Positions 1 to 9,585 of a DNA stretch of 64,000 bases are shown in pieces. The notes below the pieces were generated by a model that ran no database searches, was not told where the DNA came from, and was given only the letters and a program-made list of their open reading frames with translations. The DNA is taken from NCBI RefSeq assembly GCF_030035675.1, contig NC_084480.1, positions 245,879,981 through 245,943,980 of the forward strand. Direction: 5' to 3'. This DNA comes from Rhineura floridana (lineage: Eukaryota; Chordata; Lepidosauria; Squamata; Rhineuridae). Numbering within the stretch: the stretch's first letter is position 1; each line of letters opens with the position of its first letter. The position numbers were made by a program, and so were the translations under genes.

Positions 1-269
1 TTCCCCCACAGCTCCTCCCCCACCACACCCCCAGAATGCCCCATTTTCAGGGCTACCACTGGCTTCTGCCAGCTCTCTGTCCACCAGGCTGGCCGGCCCT
101 GGTGCACTCCCGGCTGAACTGGCAGGGTCCCGGTGGCATTGTGGCTGAGCTGGGACAAGGAGCTTCTGCCAGCAGAAGCTAACAGCACCAGGAGCTTGCC
201 AGCTTAGTCAGGGGTCTGCCACATCCAACTCCCCCCAGCCCAGCATAAACTCAGGTTGGATTGCTCCCT
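1..269. mobile_element. Short DNA transposon copy, right part (GCAATCCAAC-end family)
   Basis: The stretch ends in GGTTGGATTGCTCCC, the inverted form of the GCAATCCAAC start seen at 616 and 7601. The body is GC-rich with CAGC/GGCTG-rich wording (for example CAGCATAAACTCAGG) like the copies at 616-1106 and 7595-7986. The left end lies outside the window. No reading frame is present, so it is a non-autonomous copy. The superfamily is not settled because no clear target duplication is seen. Confidence 0.45.
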
Positions 270-615
270 TAATTATGAAATTGTATTTTAATTTACTTTA
301 ATTGTGTGTCACAGTCCAGATTGTGCTCACTCTCACAGCAAGATTAGTTCCTAATATTCCTATTTTACAGATGGAACTGAAACTTAAAGTTAGTAGCTCA
401 AACTTCCCAGAACAAACCCAACCATCTACACACTGGATTCCATGCTGGCTCAAATAGGGAGAAATTCTGATGGGCAAAAATGGTGTCAAATAATAAAAGT
501 CCAGTGTCTACTTCATCAGTAACTGAAAGTAGAATCATGACTTCTTTTCTCTCACAATTATAAGTTGATATCAGCAAACAAAAAAACAAAATTGTTATTA
601 AATATAACAAATTAT
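270..615. other. Unassigned AT-rich stretch
   Basis: About 345 bases of AT-rich sequence between two transposon copies. The short open frames on the minus strand have no recognisable domain. I see no gene, RNA or repeat here. Confidence 0.5.
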
Positions 616-1106
616 GGGTGCAATCCAACTCACATTTACCCCAGGTTGAGGGGAGTTGGACGTGGCAGATGTCCAGACGAGCTGGCTGGGTCCCAGCTCA
701 GCCAGGCTATGCTGGCGTAAATCCCTCAGCCTGGCTCAGCCAGGGCTCAGCCAGCTCAGCCGAGACTGACGTAAGTGAAGCTGGCATAAACTGGCATAAG
801 TCCAGAAAAAGGGGCGTTCTGGGGCATGTCAGGGGAGGGGTTGCGGTGTGGTTACTTAGACCACATCCAGCTCGTGTTCAGAAAAAGTCCGTCTATGAAA
901 ATTAATGCAATAGAATTCAATTGAGAGGGCTTTCTCCCCCAGGAGGGGTATTTGGGAGAACAGGCTTTCACTTTCTGGCCCCTGTGCGCAGCTCCCAGCT
1001 CAGCTGGCGTTCAGCCAACCCGAGGCTCCTGAACAGCAACTGGATGCAGCGGAACTTGTGCTGGCACCACTTCTGTTGCCCTCCCCCGAGTTGGATTGCT
1101 CTGCCC
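616..1106. mobile_element. Non-autonomous DNA transposon with inverted ends GGGTGCAATCCAACTC / GAGTTGGATTGCTCTGCCC
   Basis: The left end reads GGGTGCAATCCAACTC and the right end reads GAGTTGGATTGCTCTGCCC, which are imperfect inverted repeats. The GC-rich body has many CAGCTCAGCC/GGCTGG words. Four related copies occur in the window (1-269, 616-1106, 7595-7986, 40041-40545). The frames of 95 and 105 codons inside are by-products of GC richness and match no family I know. No target duplication is evident, so superfamily is left open. Confidence 0.55.
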
Positions 1107-1452
1107 ATCTCTAGTATCCAAACAACCAATATAAAAATACAAAATGCCAGAGGCCATGCAAAAAGAGTGGCTATTTTATGGCTGCATAAACACCATACAT
1201 TTAAAGTACATTACTTCCCTCGAGGAAAGCAACATTAATTTGTTAAAGGTACTGGGAATGGTAGCTTTGTGAGGGATAATCTATACTGTGTGCAGCCCTA
1301 ATCTCTCCTTCCCTGTCCTGTGTGGCCTGTCTACTCACAGCAAGGGGGCCATAGCATCCAAACCAGTCCCATCCTGAGGACTAAACTATTCCCAAGACAC
1401 AATTCCACAGCATAGAAATTACCAAAAGAGACTGGAAAAAATACTGTTTAAT
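1107..1452. other. Unassigned stretch
   Basis: About 345 bases without a gene or recognised repeat. Mixed base composition, with short open frames only. Confidence 0.5.
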
Positions 1453-1850
1453 GATAGCTGGTATAGCACAGTGGGGAGGAGAGCCTGGCTGAGAGTCCAG
1501 AGTCTGTGAGTTCAAATCCCCACTCGTGTCTCCTGGGTGTAAAGGGCCAGCTACAGATCACCCCACAGTGAGTGGCTCAGGGGATACGTGCCCTGCCACC
1601 TGTGCAGCCGTGGGCAAGCTGCATAGTCCCAAAGAGCCCAGTTGCACCCCAGCTGGCAGTTGCGGACAAGGAAGGGACTGGCTCGTTCAGCTGTGGCAAG
1701 CTGAGCAGGCCCTAGCCAGCTGGGGAGGACTAGCCTCAGAGGAGGGAGGCAATGGTAAACCCCCTCTGAATATTGCTTACCATGAACACCCTATTCATAG
1801 GGTCGCCATAAGTCGGGATTGACTTGAAGGCAGTCCATTTCCATTTTTCA
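1453..1850 (+). mobile_element. Sauria-type SINE, long variant with extra middle block
   Basis: The 5' part (about 1457-1530) is tRNA-like: TAGCACAGTGG resembles an A box and GTGAGTTCAAATCCCCACTC a B box. The 3' part ends GGGTCGCCATAAGTCGGGATTG then ACTTGAAGGCAGTCC, which resembles the 3' end of BovB/RTE LINEs, the arrangement known for Sauria SINEs. Between them, about 1540-1735, lies a block with CCCTGCCACCTGTGCAGCC and CTAGCCAGCTGGGGAGGAC. Only the copy at 41724-41990 shares that block; the other copies here are about 235 bases long and lack it. Confidence 0.8.
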
Positions 1851-2020
1851 ATAGTTATGAAAACAGTTGTGAGATCTAACCTTATATAGCTAGCCTGTCC
1901 CCAGAACAGAAAAAAGATTCACTAACAGGCAAAAAACCTTGTGGTTTAAGAATGTACCTATAGCCAACACATATTTCTATCAAACTTTAAAAAGCAGGGA
2001 AATTGGGCAGCTATAGTGCA

Positions 2021-2140
2021 TGGCAATGCTGAACTTACAAGATCTGAACAGGGTGGTTCACAACAGATGCTATTGGAGGTCGCTGATTCATAGGGTCGCC
2101 ATAAGTCGTAACTGAGTTGAAAGCACATAACAACAACAAC
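2021..2140 (+). mobile_element. BovB/RTE LINE 3' tail insertion
   Basis: The segment contains CATAGGGTCGCCATAAGTCG and ends in AACAACAACAAC, the typical 3' end and short tandem tail of BovB/RTE elements. It is flanked by ATAGTGCA at 2013-2020 and ATAGTGAA at 2141-2148, a likely target duplication. It interrupts the left arm of the long-inverted-repeat element: the undisturbed order is preserved in the right arm near 5170. Confidence 0.75.
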
Positions 2141-3237
2141 ATAGTGAATGCATCAGGGAAGCAGGAGACCTGACCTCCTCTCTGAGATATTGTACTGCCC
2201 TACAAATTTGTCAAAATGCAAATACAATTTGGGTTGGTGTTTCACAGTCCAATCCACTTCCTGTGTAGCTTGGAAGAATTTGGTAACGTGTCTCTGAGTA
2301 TATCGTGAATGGTGGCAACACCTGCCATCTCCAAAAATGGAGAATCACATTTTTGTATGTTTGTTGGTCTTCTTACTTTGCTTCTTTTCTGTGTTACTAG
2401 TGTTTCTACAGAGAATCTACCTAGAAAATTATATTTCTCTCATTATTCATCATAGAAATCTGTCAAATTTATTTTTATTAATTTCAAAGCCTTTTTATTG
2501 GTTGATGTCATATGATGGTGAAGATAGCCTTTTTTGATACAAGCTGGAAGTTTCTATTTGGGGCGCATTAACAGTTGAATCTGAAACTGCAGTTTGATGT
2601 AAAATCAGACGGATTATAATATGCTGCTACTTAAGCAATGACTCTAGCTGTTGGAAAAACAAACTTGGCCTGCCCAACATGCATGTTTTCAGCCTGCCAT
2701 GCTTGAACTACTCCACTTAAGGAAAGGTGGGTATGGTCAATCAAAAACATAGAGAACACCTAGAATTTTGCTAGAATATATTTCACCTCCCACTGTTTTA
2801 TCTCATGCAAACTGAGACACTCCTCATGTCCATTGGAAACTATTCCGCATAACAGTCAATGCCATTCTTCCAAAATTGTTTTTGGAGCTTTTTTTAGTGT
2901 TGCAAAGTGTTGCTGTACTTCACATATTCACAGAAACAGAAGCAAAAGAGAATGATTTTCTACAGGAAACTTCACTAAAATTGCAAAGTAAATCAAACAT
3001 ATTTAAAGTGACAATATCAACTGTTTTAATATAGTTGCTTACTCCCTGCTAAAACAAGATCAGCACAGCACATGTCTTGTTTCTGTTATTTGGGCTGACT
3101 GCAGGTGTTGCCATCACTCACTATATGCTGAGAAGCACATGTTACCAAATTCTTCCAACCTCCACAGGAAATGGATTGGACTGTGAAAGACCAACTCAAA
3201 TTGTGCTTGCATTTTGACAAATTTGTAGAGCAGTGCA

Positions 3238-5101
3238 GGACTTCCGGGAAGGATTGCTTAGCCTGTGCCTGCCTCTGTGCGAGCTCTCATCTCAGAGGAA
3301 GCTTTTTCAGTTTTAAAACCAGCCAAAAGGTGTTTTTTGACTGGTAAAAACTTTCTCCCAGGCAAGGGAGAAACGAAGAGATTATCCACAAGCTTCGTTG
3401 TGTTTGTTGGGGGACTTGAATTCATTAGGAATGAAGGACCTGCCAGCAACGTCGGACGGAGCCAGGAATTTCAAGCAAGCTCAAACTGATTAAGCAAGAC
3501 TTTTTTTTTCTTTAAAGAAAAACGTATTCTAACAGGCAAGCATTCTTCTATCTACTCTTATCATTTTGTTATCGTTACAGTAAAAGAGATTTGTTAAAGG
3601 ATCGGCAACAAAGAATCCCTGGGTGAGTTATAACTTTCTCTCATATACACGGAATTAAGGAGGAAGAAAATCGAAATAGCCTATCTTTGTTTTTTATTGC
3701 AAAAAGCTGGCATGGAATTGAGCATTTTAAAGATATAAACGGATGAGGGGCAACTAATCTAAAGAGGAAATCTGATTTTATGACATTTGAGACTATTTTT
3801 TCTGGTCTACTTTTTTTTTTTTTTGACGAATCTGCTTACTTTTTATGCCATTAATTTTTTGGATGCTGTGAACTAAATTTGTTTTGCACTTTTGGACACA
3901 TAAGAGATAAGGCAGTTTGTGCTGTCTAGAGGGTGATGTCAGCAGGCTTGGAGGATTAACTCCTTTGTGACTGGAAAAAGAAATAAACTGTTCTTTGCTT
4001 GGGAATAGTTAAGAATGACAATCAAGAAGGTGGCTGAGTCCCTGGATGTACAGGAAGGGGTTCTCTATTTAGATATGTTTCAGAAAATAATGAATGAGAT
4101 TAAGCTGGTGAGACAGGAGCTGAGACAGAGCAGACAAGAGATGAAAAGTGAATTTGGCAAAATGAGACAGGAGCTGATGCAAATTCAGGATTCTGTGAGA
4201 GGGGAGGTGGATGAGACCAAAGATACGGCTGGACAAATAAAAGAAGATGAAAGAAAAATTAAAGGAAAGGTTCAAGCCCTGGAGATTGGAATAGATATAT
4301 CAAATATGGACTTGGAAAAAGATTTGGATTTTATGGCTGTGATGGATCCTGGAGACAAATATAACTGTTTGGAATTCAGCGCTGTCCTTGAAGGAATTGG
4401 TGAAGAGATTAGAGATAAAGATATCAACGGTTCAAAAAAATTCCTGGATTGGAAGGATTTGATGGAACTTGAAATGGAGAAAGTTTACAGAATTAATTCC
4501 AGATGTGTGACAATGGAAAAACTCTCGGGAGATGTGATGGTGCATTCTGTGGAAAGGAGCAGCAGAGATGCAGCTTTACAACAACATTTCAGTGGTACAT
4601 TCGGAATTGATGGCAAGGAAATATTTGTGATGAAAGAAATTCCTATCAGACTTTTATTATGTGATTACTATGACTATGACAGCAAGATTATTATGGGTGC
4701 AAGGATGGAGATGGAAGATGGAATTAACACTGAGAATGGCTGTTGAAACTACTGGACCTAGCAGACTTGATGAGATGGATTAATTGACATGTTTATTTGG
4801 AGAAAAATTGATGGATATATTTCTCAAGGAGTGGAAGCCTCTCTTCGACTTTTTGCGGAAAGAATAAAGTAATGTTAATGAGATTTGATGATTAATTAAG
4901 ATAACTACTGGAGGAAAGTGATTTTGTAATATATTAAGAGACAGGTTTGTTATATATTATAGATCTATAACTGATCTGCGACAAATCGGAAGTCAACATT
5001 TTATTTTATTGTATTAGTTATTAATTTGTTGTTGTTGTTTTTGTTTTGTTTTGTTCTGTTTTGTTTTTTGAAACTTTGAATAAAAATTAATGAAGAAAAA
5101 A
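3238..5101 (+). mobile_element. L1-derived non-autonomous retroposon ('half-L1' type, ORF1 only)
   Basis: A perfect 21-base target duplication flanks the insert: 3217-3237 and 5102-5122, running from ACAAATTTG to GCAGTGCA. The insert starts GGACTTCCGGGAAGG, like the 5' end of squamate L1 elements, followed by about 775 bases of 5' leader. Next come an ORF1-like frame (4015-4746), about 350 bases of 3' untranslated sequence, an AATAAA signal at about 5079 and a short A-rich tail. No ORF2 (endonuclease or reverse transcriptase) is present. Both ends look complete, so internal loss rather than 5' truncation explains the structure. This matches the mammalian HAL1 layout, an ORF1-only L1 derivative. 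Confidence 0.75.
4015..4746 (+). CDS. L1 ORF1-like protein, shortened at the C-terminus
   Basis: The frame is 243 codons, intact from ATG to TGA. Residues about 15-95 are heptad-like and charged (QELRQSRQEMKSEFGKMRQE), as expected for the trimerising coiled coil of L1 ORF1p. Residues about 150-213 (LEMEKVYRINSR, GDVMVHSVERSSRD, IDGKEIFVMKEIPIRLLL) match the RRM region of L1 ORF1p. The usual C-terminal domain is missing; after RLLL the frame enters a short unrelated tail (about 30 residues, ending NTENGC). L1 ORF1p binds RNA and acts as a chaperone for L1 RNA. Whether this shorter protein has any role is unknown. It is not a host gene. Confidence 0.65.
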   Translation: MTIKKVAESLDVQEGVLYLDMFQKIMNEIKLVRQELRQSRQEMKSEFGKMRQELMQIQDSVRGEVDETKDTAGQIKEDERKIKGKVQALEIGIDISNMDLEKDLDFMAVMDPGDKYNCLEFSAVLEGIGEEIRDKDINGSKKFLDWKDLMELEMEKVYRINSRCVTMEKLSGDVMVHSVERSSRDAALQQHFSGTFGIDGKEIFVMKEIPIRLLLCDYYDYDSKIIMGARMEMEDGINTENGC

Positions 5102-5325
5102 ACAAATTTGTAGAGCAGTGCAATACCTCTAAGAGGAGATCAGGTCTCCTGCTCACCTGTTGTATTCACTATAGGTGCCCAATTTCCCTGCTTTTTAAAG
5201 TTTGATAGAAATATCTGTTGGCTATAAGTACGTTCTTAAACCGCAAGATTTTTTGCTTATTAGTGAATTTCTCTGCTTTTTAATCTGGCAGGTAAGAAAT
5301 GAGATCCTGTCAAGTTTGCTGAGAA

Positions 5326-6260
5326 TGGATTGATCATTTGCATGCTTATTGAGTTCAGTGGGATTTACTCCCCTGCAATCATGCTTAGGATAGGTGAAAC
5401 TGACCATGGGGATGGAAGCCTGAAGTGGGCAGAGGAGGAGGAAGAAGGAAGAGGGGAGGGGAGGAAAGGGGAAGGAGGAAGGGAGGGGAGAGGGGAGAGG
5501 GGAGAGGGGAGAGGGGAAAGGCAGGTCTGATCATTTGCATGCTTATTGAGTTCAGTGGGATTTACTCCTGTGCAATCATGGCTAGGATATGTAAAACTGA
5601 CCATGGGGGAGGAGGAGGGAGAGGGGAGAGTAGAGGGGAGCAGAAGGAGTGGGAGGGGAAAGGAGGGGATTGGAAGGGGAGGGGGGAAGGAAGGGGGAGG
5701 GAAGGGGCAAAAGGGAGGTGATGGGAGGGAGGAGGAGGGGAGGGCAGGTTTGATTATTTGCATACTTATTGAGTTCAGTGGGATTTACTCCCATGCAATC
5801 ATGCTTGAAAATGAAATGGACAGATTTCAAGTCGATTCCGACTTATGGTGACCATATGAATAGGGGTTTCATGGTAAGCGGTATTCAGAGGTGGTTTACC
5901 ATTGCCTTCCTCTGAGGCTGAGGCAGTGACTGGCCCAAGCTTCATAGCTGTGTGGGGATTCGAACCCTGGTCTCCCAGGTCATAGTCCTAGGATAGGTAT
6001 GAGGGGGAGAGGGAGGGCAGAGGGGAGGGGAAGGAGCAGGAGAAGGGGAAGGAGGGGATTGGAAGGAGAGGGGGGAGAGGGAAGGGGCAAGTGGAGGGGA
6101 TAGGAGGGACGAGGGGGAAGGGCAGTTTTGATCATTTGCATGCTTTTTGAGTTTAGTAGGATTTACTCCTGTGCAATCATGCTTAGGATAGATGAACTGA
6201 CCTGGGGGAGGGGAGGGGGGAGGAGAAGGGCAGGAAGGAGAGGGGATGGGGATGGGAGGA
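5326..6260 (+). repeat. Four tandem units of about 200 bp, each with an octamer-bearing core plus a GA-rich purine tract
   Basis: The core TGATCATTTGCATGCTTATT starts at 5331 and 5528, and in variant form at 5751 and 6129. Each core runs about 85 bases through GTGGGATTTACTCC, TGCAATCATG, AGGATAGG and ACTGACC. It is followed by about 110-140 bases made almost only of G and A on the plus strand. Spacing is 197, 223 and 378 bases; the last falls to about 198 once the SINE at 5808-5987 is removed. The core includes the octamer ATTTGCAT. The open frames across the purine tracts are compositional artefacts. Confidence 0.8.
5808..5987 (-). mobile_element. Sauria-type SINE inserted in the third tandem unit
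   Basis: Read on the plus strand it shows the reversed BovB-like tail (TTTCAAGTCGATTCCGACTT, ATGGTGACCATATGAATAGG). It continues through TCAGAGGTGGTTTACCATTG to the reversed B box GGGGATTCGAACCCTGG. It separates CATGCTT from AGGATAGG of the tandem-unit core, so it landed after the tandem array formed. The tRNA head is cut short at its 5' end. Confidence 0.8.
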
Positions 6261-6416
6261 GATTTGGTGGGTGGGCACTGAGCAGAGGGGAAGCCCCTTT
6301 CCTTTCCAAAAGGAAAACATTGTGAATAGTATCATTCTTTTTCAGGGTTTCCCCCACATTTTTATACTACAGCAGGCACATGTAGCTTCCCACCCAAATT
6401 TAAACCAAAGCTGTCT

Positions 6417-6598
6417 CTGGCCACATCCACACCAGACTGTTATTTCATTTTAGGCAGTCATGGCTTCTCCCAAAGAATCCTGGGAAGTGTAGTTAGTGAA
6501 GGGTGCTGAGAGTTGCTGGGAGAGGCCCTGTTCCCCTCACAGAGCTTCAATCAGAGCGGCTGACTGTTAAACCTCTCTGGTGTGGGTGTAGCCCCCTG
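6417..6598. mobile_element. Short inverted-repeat transposon (GGCCACAYCCACACCAGA ends)
   Basis: The left end GGCCACATCCACACCAGA and right end TCTGGTGTGGGTGTAGCC are inverted repeats. The middle carries CCCAAAGAATCCTGGGAAG and TGTAGTTAGTGAAGGGTGC. Related copies occur at about 10610-10820 and, in part, at 11380-11505. No coding capacity. Confidence 0.65.
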
Positions 6599-7594
6599 AT
6601 TAGGCAAGTCCAGCAGCTGTGAGTCTGGCTTTTAGAACACTGGTAGTTGGTTCTTACTGAGCATGCCTGACATTATCATTGAGTTCAAGCCAAAATTTCC
6701 TAAATTAATTAAAATTCAGCCATGCATTTTTTTTTTAACTTTTAAACTGCAGAAGATGAAGGTCAGAGTATGGGGCAACGTCAGTAATAGGATTACAGGT
6801 ACTCTGTGAACATGGCTGATTTTTAATTAATTTCAATATATTATGAGAACTCTGGTAGAAAAAAGTCCAAAAGGGGTCTAGTTTTTCTCTCTCTCTTTTT
6901 ACACTTTGAACTCTTGATTCTCTCTGACTGTTTTGTGCATCTCCATGAAAATTCAGAGGGTTGTTAAGCAAGTGTTTCTGAGATCAGGACTATAGGTTTT
7001 GTAAGGTTCTGTTTTGAAATGAGCTTACGGGAAGCATCAGAATGGCATGGGGGCGTATTTTCAATTTAACATTGCAGAATGTGAAAAATCCATGCTGACT
7101 ATAGTATACAGCCTCTGTTGTGGCTGTATAATGTTAATGTGAAGAGTTAGTATTTGTGGTTTTCTGCCTTTATCTTTTAAAAATATCATGAGCATTGCTG
7201 TGCATCATGGCTTTTCTAGGCTGACAAAATTGCAAGGAATGCAAACTACTGCTTTTCATGACATTTTACTTTATTTTGAAATAAGAGTTAAAATACAAGC
7301 AACCAAAACACAGGCACATGTTTACACCTAGATATACTACAATAATATTGCTAATGTAATAAAGAAACTCACTAAATACAGCCTTTAATATATCAGCTCA
7401 CTAACTATATCATATATAAGTTATAAATAATGTTTATATCATAGGGGGGGAAGGCACCTGTACATAAGTGGAATTTGATCAGAAGCTAGAAGGGTTTCCA
7501 TGTAGGAAATAAATGGAAACCATGGTACCATAATATCTTTTTTTAAATTGGGATTCCTGTCACGCTGGACTTGTGAGTAAGGTTGTATATAACT
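6599..7594. other. Unassigned AT-rich stretch
   Basis: Nearly 1 kb of AT-rich sequence with no recognised repeat, exon or RNA. Short open frames lack any domain. Confidence 0.45.
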
Positions 7595-7986
7595 AAACAA
7601 AGCAATCCAAACCATAGGCAGCCAGTGTAATTTATGTCAGCCTAAATTAAACCAGAGTAAATCCCTATTCCAAACTCCTTTTAAGAGAGGGGCTACTACT
7701 GGCTGAGCCAGTCACTGTGCCTAGCAGAGGGAAACAAACCTTTAAAATAGAGTTTGACTTACACTACCCTTTTTAGCAGTGTAACTTTGCTGGGTAACTA
7801 GGTCATGTGACTGAAGAGTTCAGAATAGGGGTAAGTCTTCCCAGCGCTGTCTCTGCAACACTCCTGGAATGCCCCTTTTTGAGGATTTACCCCAGCTTCA
7901 GCTGGGTGATTCAGCTGGCTCAGCCAGAAATCCTCCTATTCCAAACCTCCCTCATCCTGACAGATCTTGGGCTTGGATTGCTCCCA
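7595..7986. mobile_element. Third copy of the GCAATCCAAC-end DNA transposon family
   Basis: The left end contains AAAGCAATCCAAACC and the right end GGCTTGGATTGCTCCC. The interior has GCTGGCTCAGCC and TTTACCCCAGC in common with the copy at 616-1106. No coding capacity. Confidence 0.5.
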
Positions 7987-8362
7987 TAGTCTTCCAACTA
8001 TTACTAATACACTGCTGATTAGGTGGTTGTTTCGGAGACTTCAAATTACATGCTATACACATCTTTGCCACTGCATAGAATTGTTAAAGAAGGTCTGCAT
8101 GTAGGAACCCAGGGTTATTACTACAGCTATCAATTTATTAAGAGTAAACACCACTTAGAAGTTTTCTTGCAATCAAGCAGTATACACATTTTGTTAAATA
8201 AATAAATAAGGGTAACAAGTAAGCCTGTGCATCTTTTAGACTCTAAGTAGGTCTATATCATGTAATTAGAGTAACAAAACCATATTGCCACCACAGAATT
8301 CTGCATTTACTCTTCCAATAGCTAGATCTTTCCTTAGAATTGTTTTCTTTAATTTTCACTTA
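7987..8362. other. Unassigned stretch
   Basis: About 375 AT-rich bases; I see no gene or repeat. Confidence 0.45.
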
Positions 8363-8380
8363 GCTCAAGTCAGAGCTTGG

Positions 8381-8410
8381 AAGTAACTCGTTAGAAATAA
8401 CGAGTTACTT
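8381..8410. repeat. Perfect subterminal hairpin of the hAT element
   Basis: AAGTAACTCGTTA (8381-8393) is the exact inverted repeat of TAACGAGTTACTT (8398-8410) around a 4-base loop, GAAA. Subterminal repeats of this kind are transposase-binding candidates in hAT elements. Confidence 0.75.
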
Positions 8411-8849
8411 GTAATTTGTTACAATTTTGCATAACGAGTGGGTAACTTCGTTACATTTTGTATGTAACAGAATGAGTGGTATTTTCATTACTTTTGAGCT
8501 GCAAATGTAACTTTTTTGCGTTACATTTGGACGTTACTGGGGGGAAAGCAGGGGAAATCATCTGCTGCTGTGATTGGTGGAATGGTGGAGGAAAGATATG
8601 TGCCTCAAACTGGGCTTCTGCGCTGTTTAGCTCTTTCCTCGTGCTCTATGGAGGCACGAGGGAGGAAGTGGAGAGTCAGACAGAGCTGGAGGGCAAGGAG
8701 GAGTAGAAGGCAGAAGCAGCAGAATGGAAGTGAAGAGCTGTGGAGGTGAGTGTATGTGTTACCCTTTCCAGCCTACTCTCCCTGCCCCCCCCGCTCATCC
8801 TGCCTCCCTCAGCCTGCTTGCCCACCCCCTCTGCTCTTCCTGGCACCCC

Positions 8850-9585
8850 CTGCTTGTCCTTGCATCCCCTCCACTTGCCCTTGCATCCCCTCCGCTTGTC
8901 CTTGCACCCTCTTTGCATCCCCTCCGCTTGTCCTTGCACCCTCTTTGCACCCCTTCCGCTTGTCCTTGCACCTTCTCTGCACCCCCTCCGCTTGTCCTTG
9001 CACCCTCTTTGCATCCCCTCCGCTTGTCCTTGCACCCTCTTTGCATCCCCTCCGCTTGTCCTTGCACCCTCTTTGCATCCCCTCCGCTTGTCCTTGCACC
9101 CTCTTTGCATCCCCTCCGCTTGTCCTTGCACCCTCTTTGCATCCCCTCCGCTTGTCCTTGCACCCTCTTTGCATCCCCTCCGCTTGTCCTTGCACCCTCT
9201 TTGCATCTCCTCCCGCTTGTCCTTGCACCCTCTTTGCATCTCCTCCCGCTTGTCCTTGCACCCTCTTTGCATCCCCTCTGCTTGTCCTTGCACCCTCTTT
9301 GCATCCCCTCTGCTTGTCCTTGCACCCTCTTTGCATCCTCTCTGCTTGTCCTTGCACCCTCTTTGCATCCCCTCCGCTTGTCCTTGCACCCTCTTTGCAT
9401 CCCCTCCGCTTGTCCTTGCACCCTCTTTGCATCCCCTCCACTTGTCCTTGCACCCTCTTTGCATCCCCTCCGCTTGTCCTTGCACCCTCTTTGCATCCCC
9501 TCCGCTTGTCCTTGCACCCTCTTTGCATCCCCTCCGCTTGTCCTTGCACCCTCTTTGCATCCCCTCCGCTTGTCCTAGCACCCCT
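8850..9585. repeat. 32-bp minisatellite, about 21-22 full units
   Basis: The repeating unit is a 13-base block TCCTTGCACCCTC followed by a 19-base block TTTGCATCCCCTCCGCTTG. Units at the left edge (8850-8900) consist of the 19-base block alone, so the 32-base unit probably arose by joining the two. Because 32 is not a multiple of three and no unit contains a stop, three plus-strand and three minus-strand frames stay open for 240-320 codons. The strand is strongly pyrimidine-biased. These frames are not genes. Confidence 0.9.

Larger units (their letters stand above)
1902..5295. mobile_element. Long-inverted-repeat DNA transposon with nested insertions
   Basis: The left arm (about 1902-2330) reads inverted against the right arm (about 3090-5295). 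Shared words include GGTTTAAGAA, CAAACTTTAAAAAGCAGGGA, CAGGAGACCTGA, TACAAATTTGTCAAAATGCA and GAAGAATTTGGTAAC. The arms are broken by a BovB tail at 2021-2140 and an L1-derived insert at 3238-5101. Removing these leaves arms of roughly 300-330 bases around a middle of about 760 bases. The outermost tips are near CAGA...AAAAAGATTCAC. No transposase frame is visible. Superfamily is not settled because I cannot fix a target duplication. Confidence 0.7.

Noticed and set aside
5365-5851. Gly/Arg/Glu-rich and Pro/Ser-rich open frames
   Set aside because: Produced by the GA-rich purine tracts of the tandem array.
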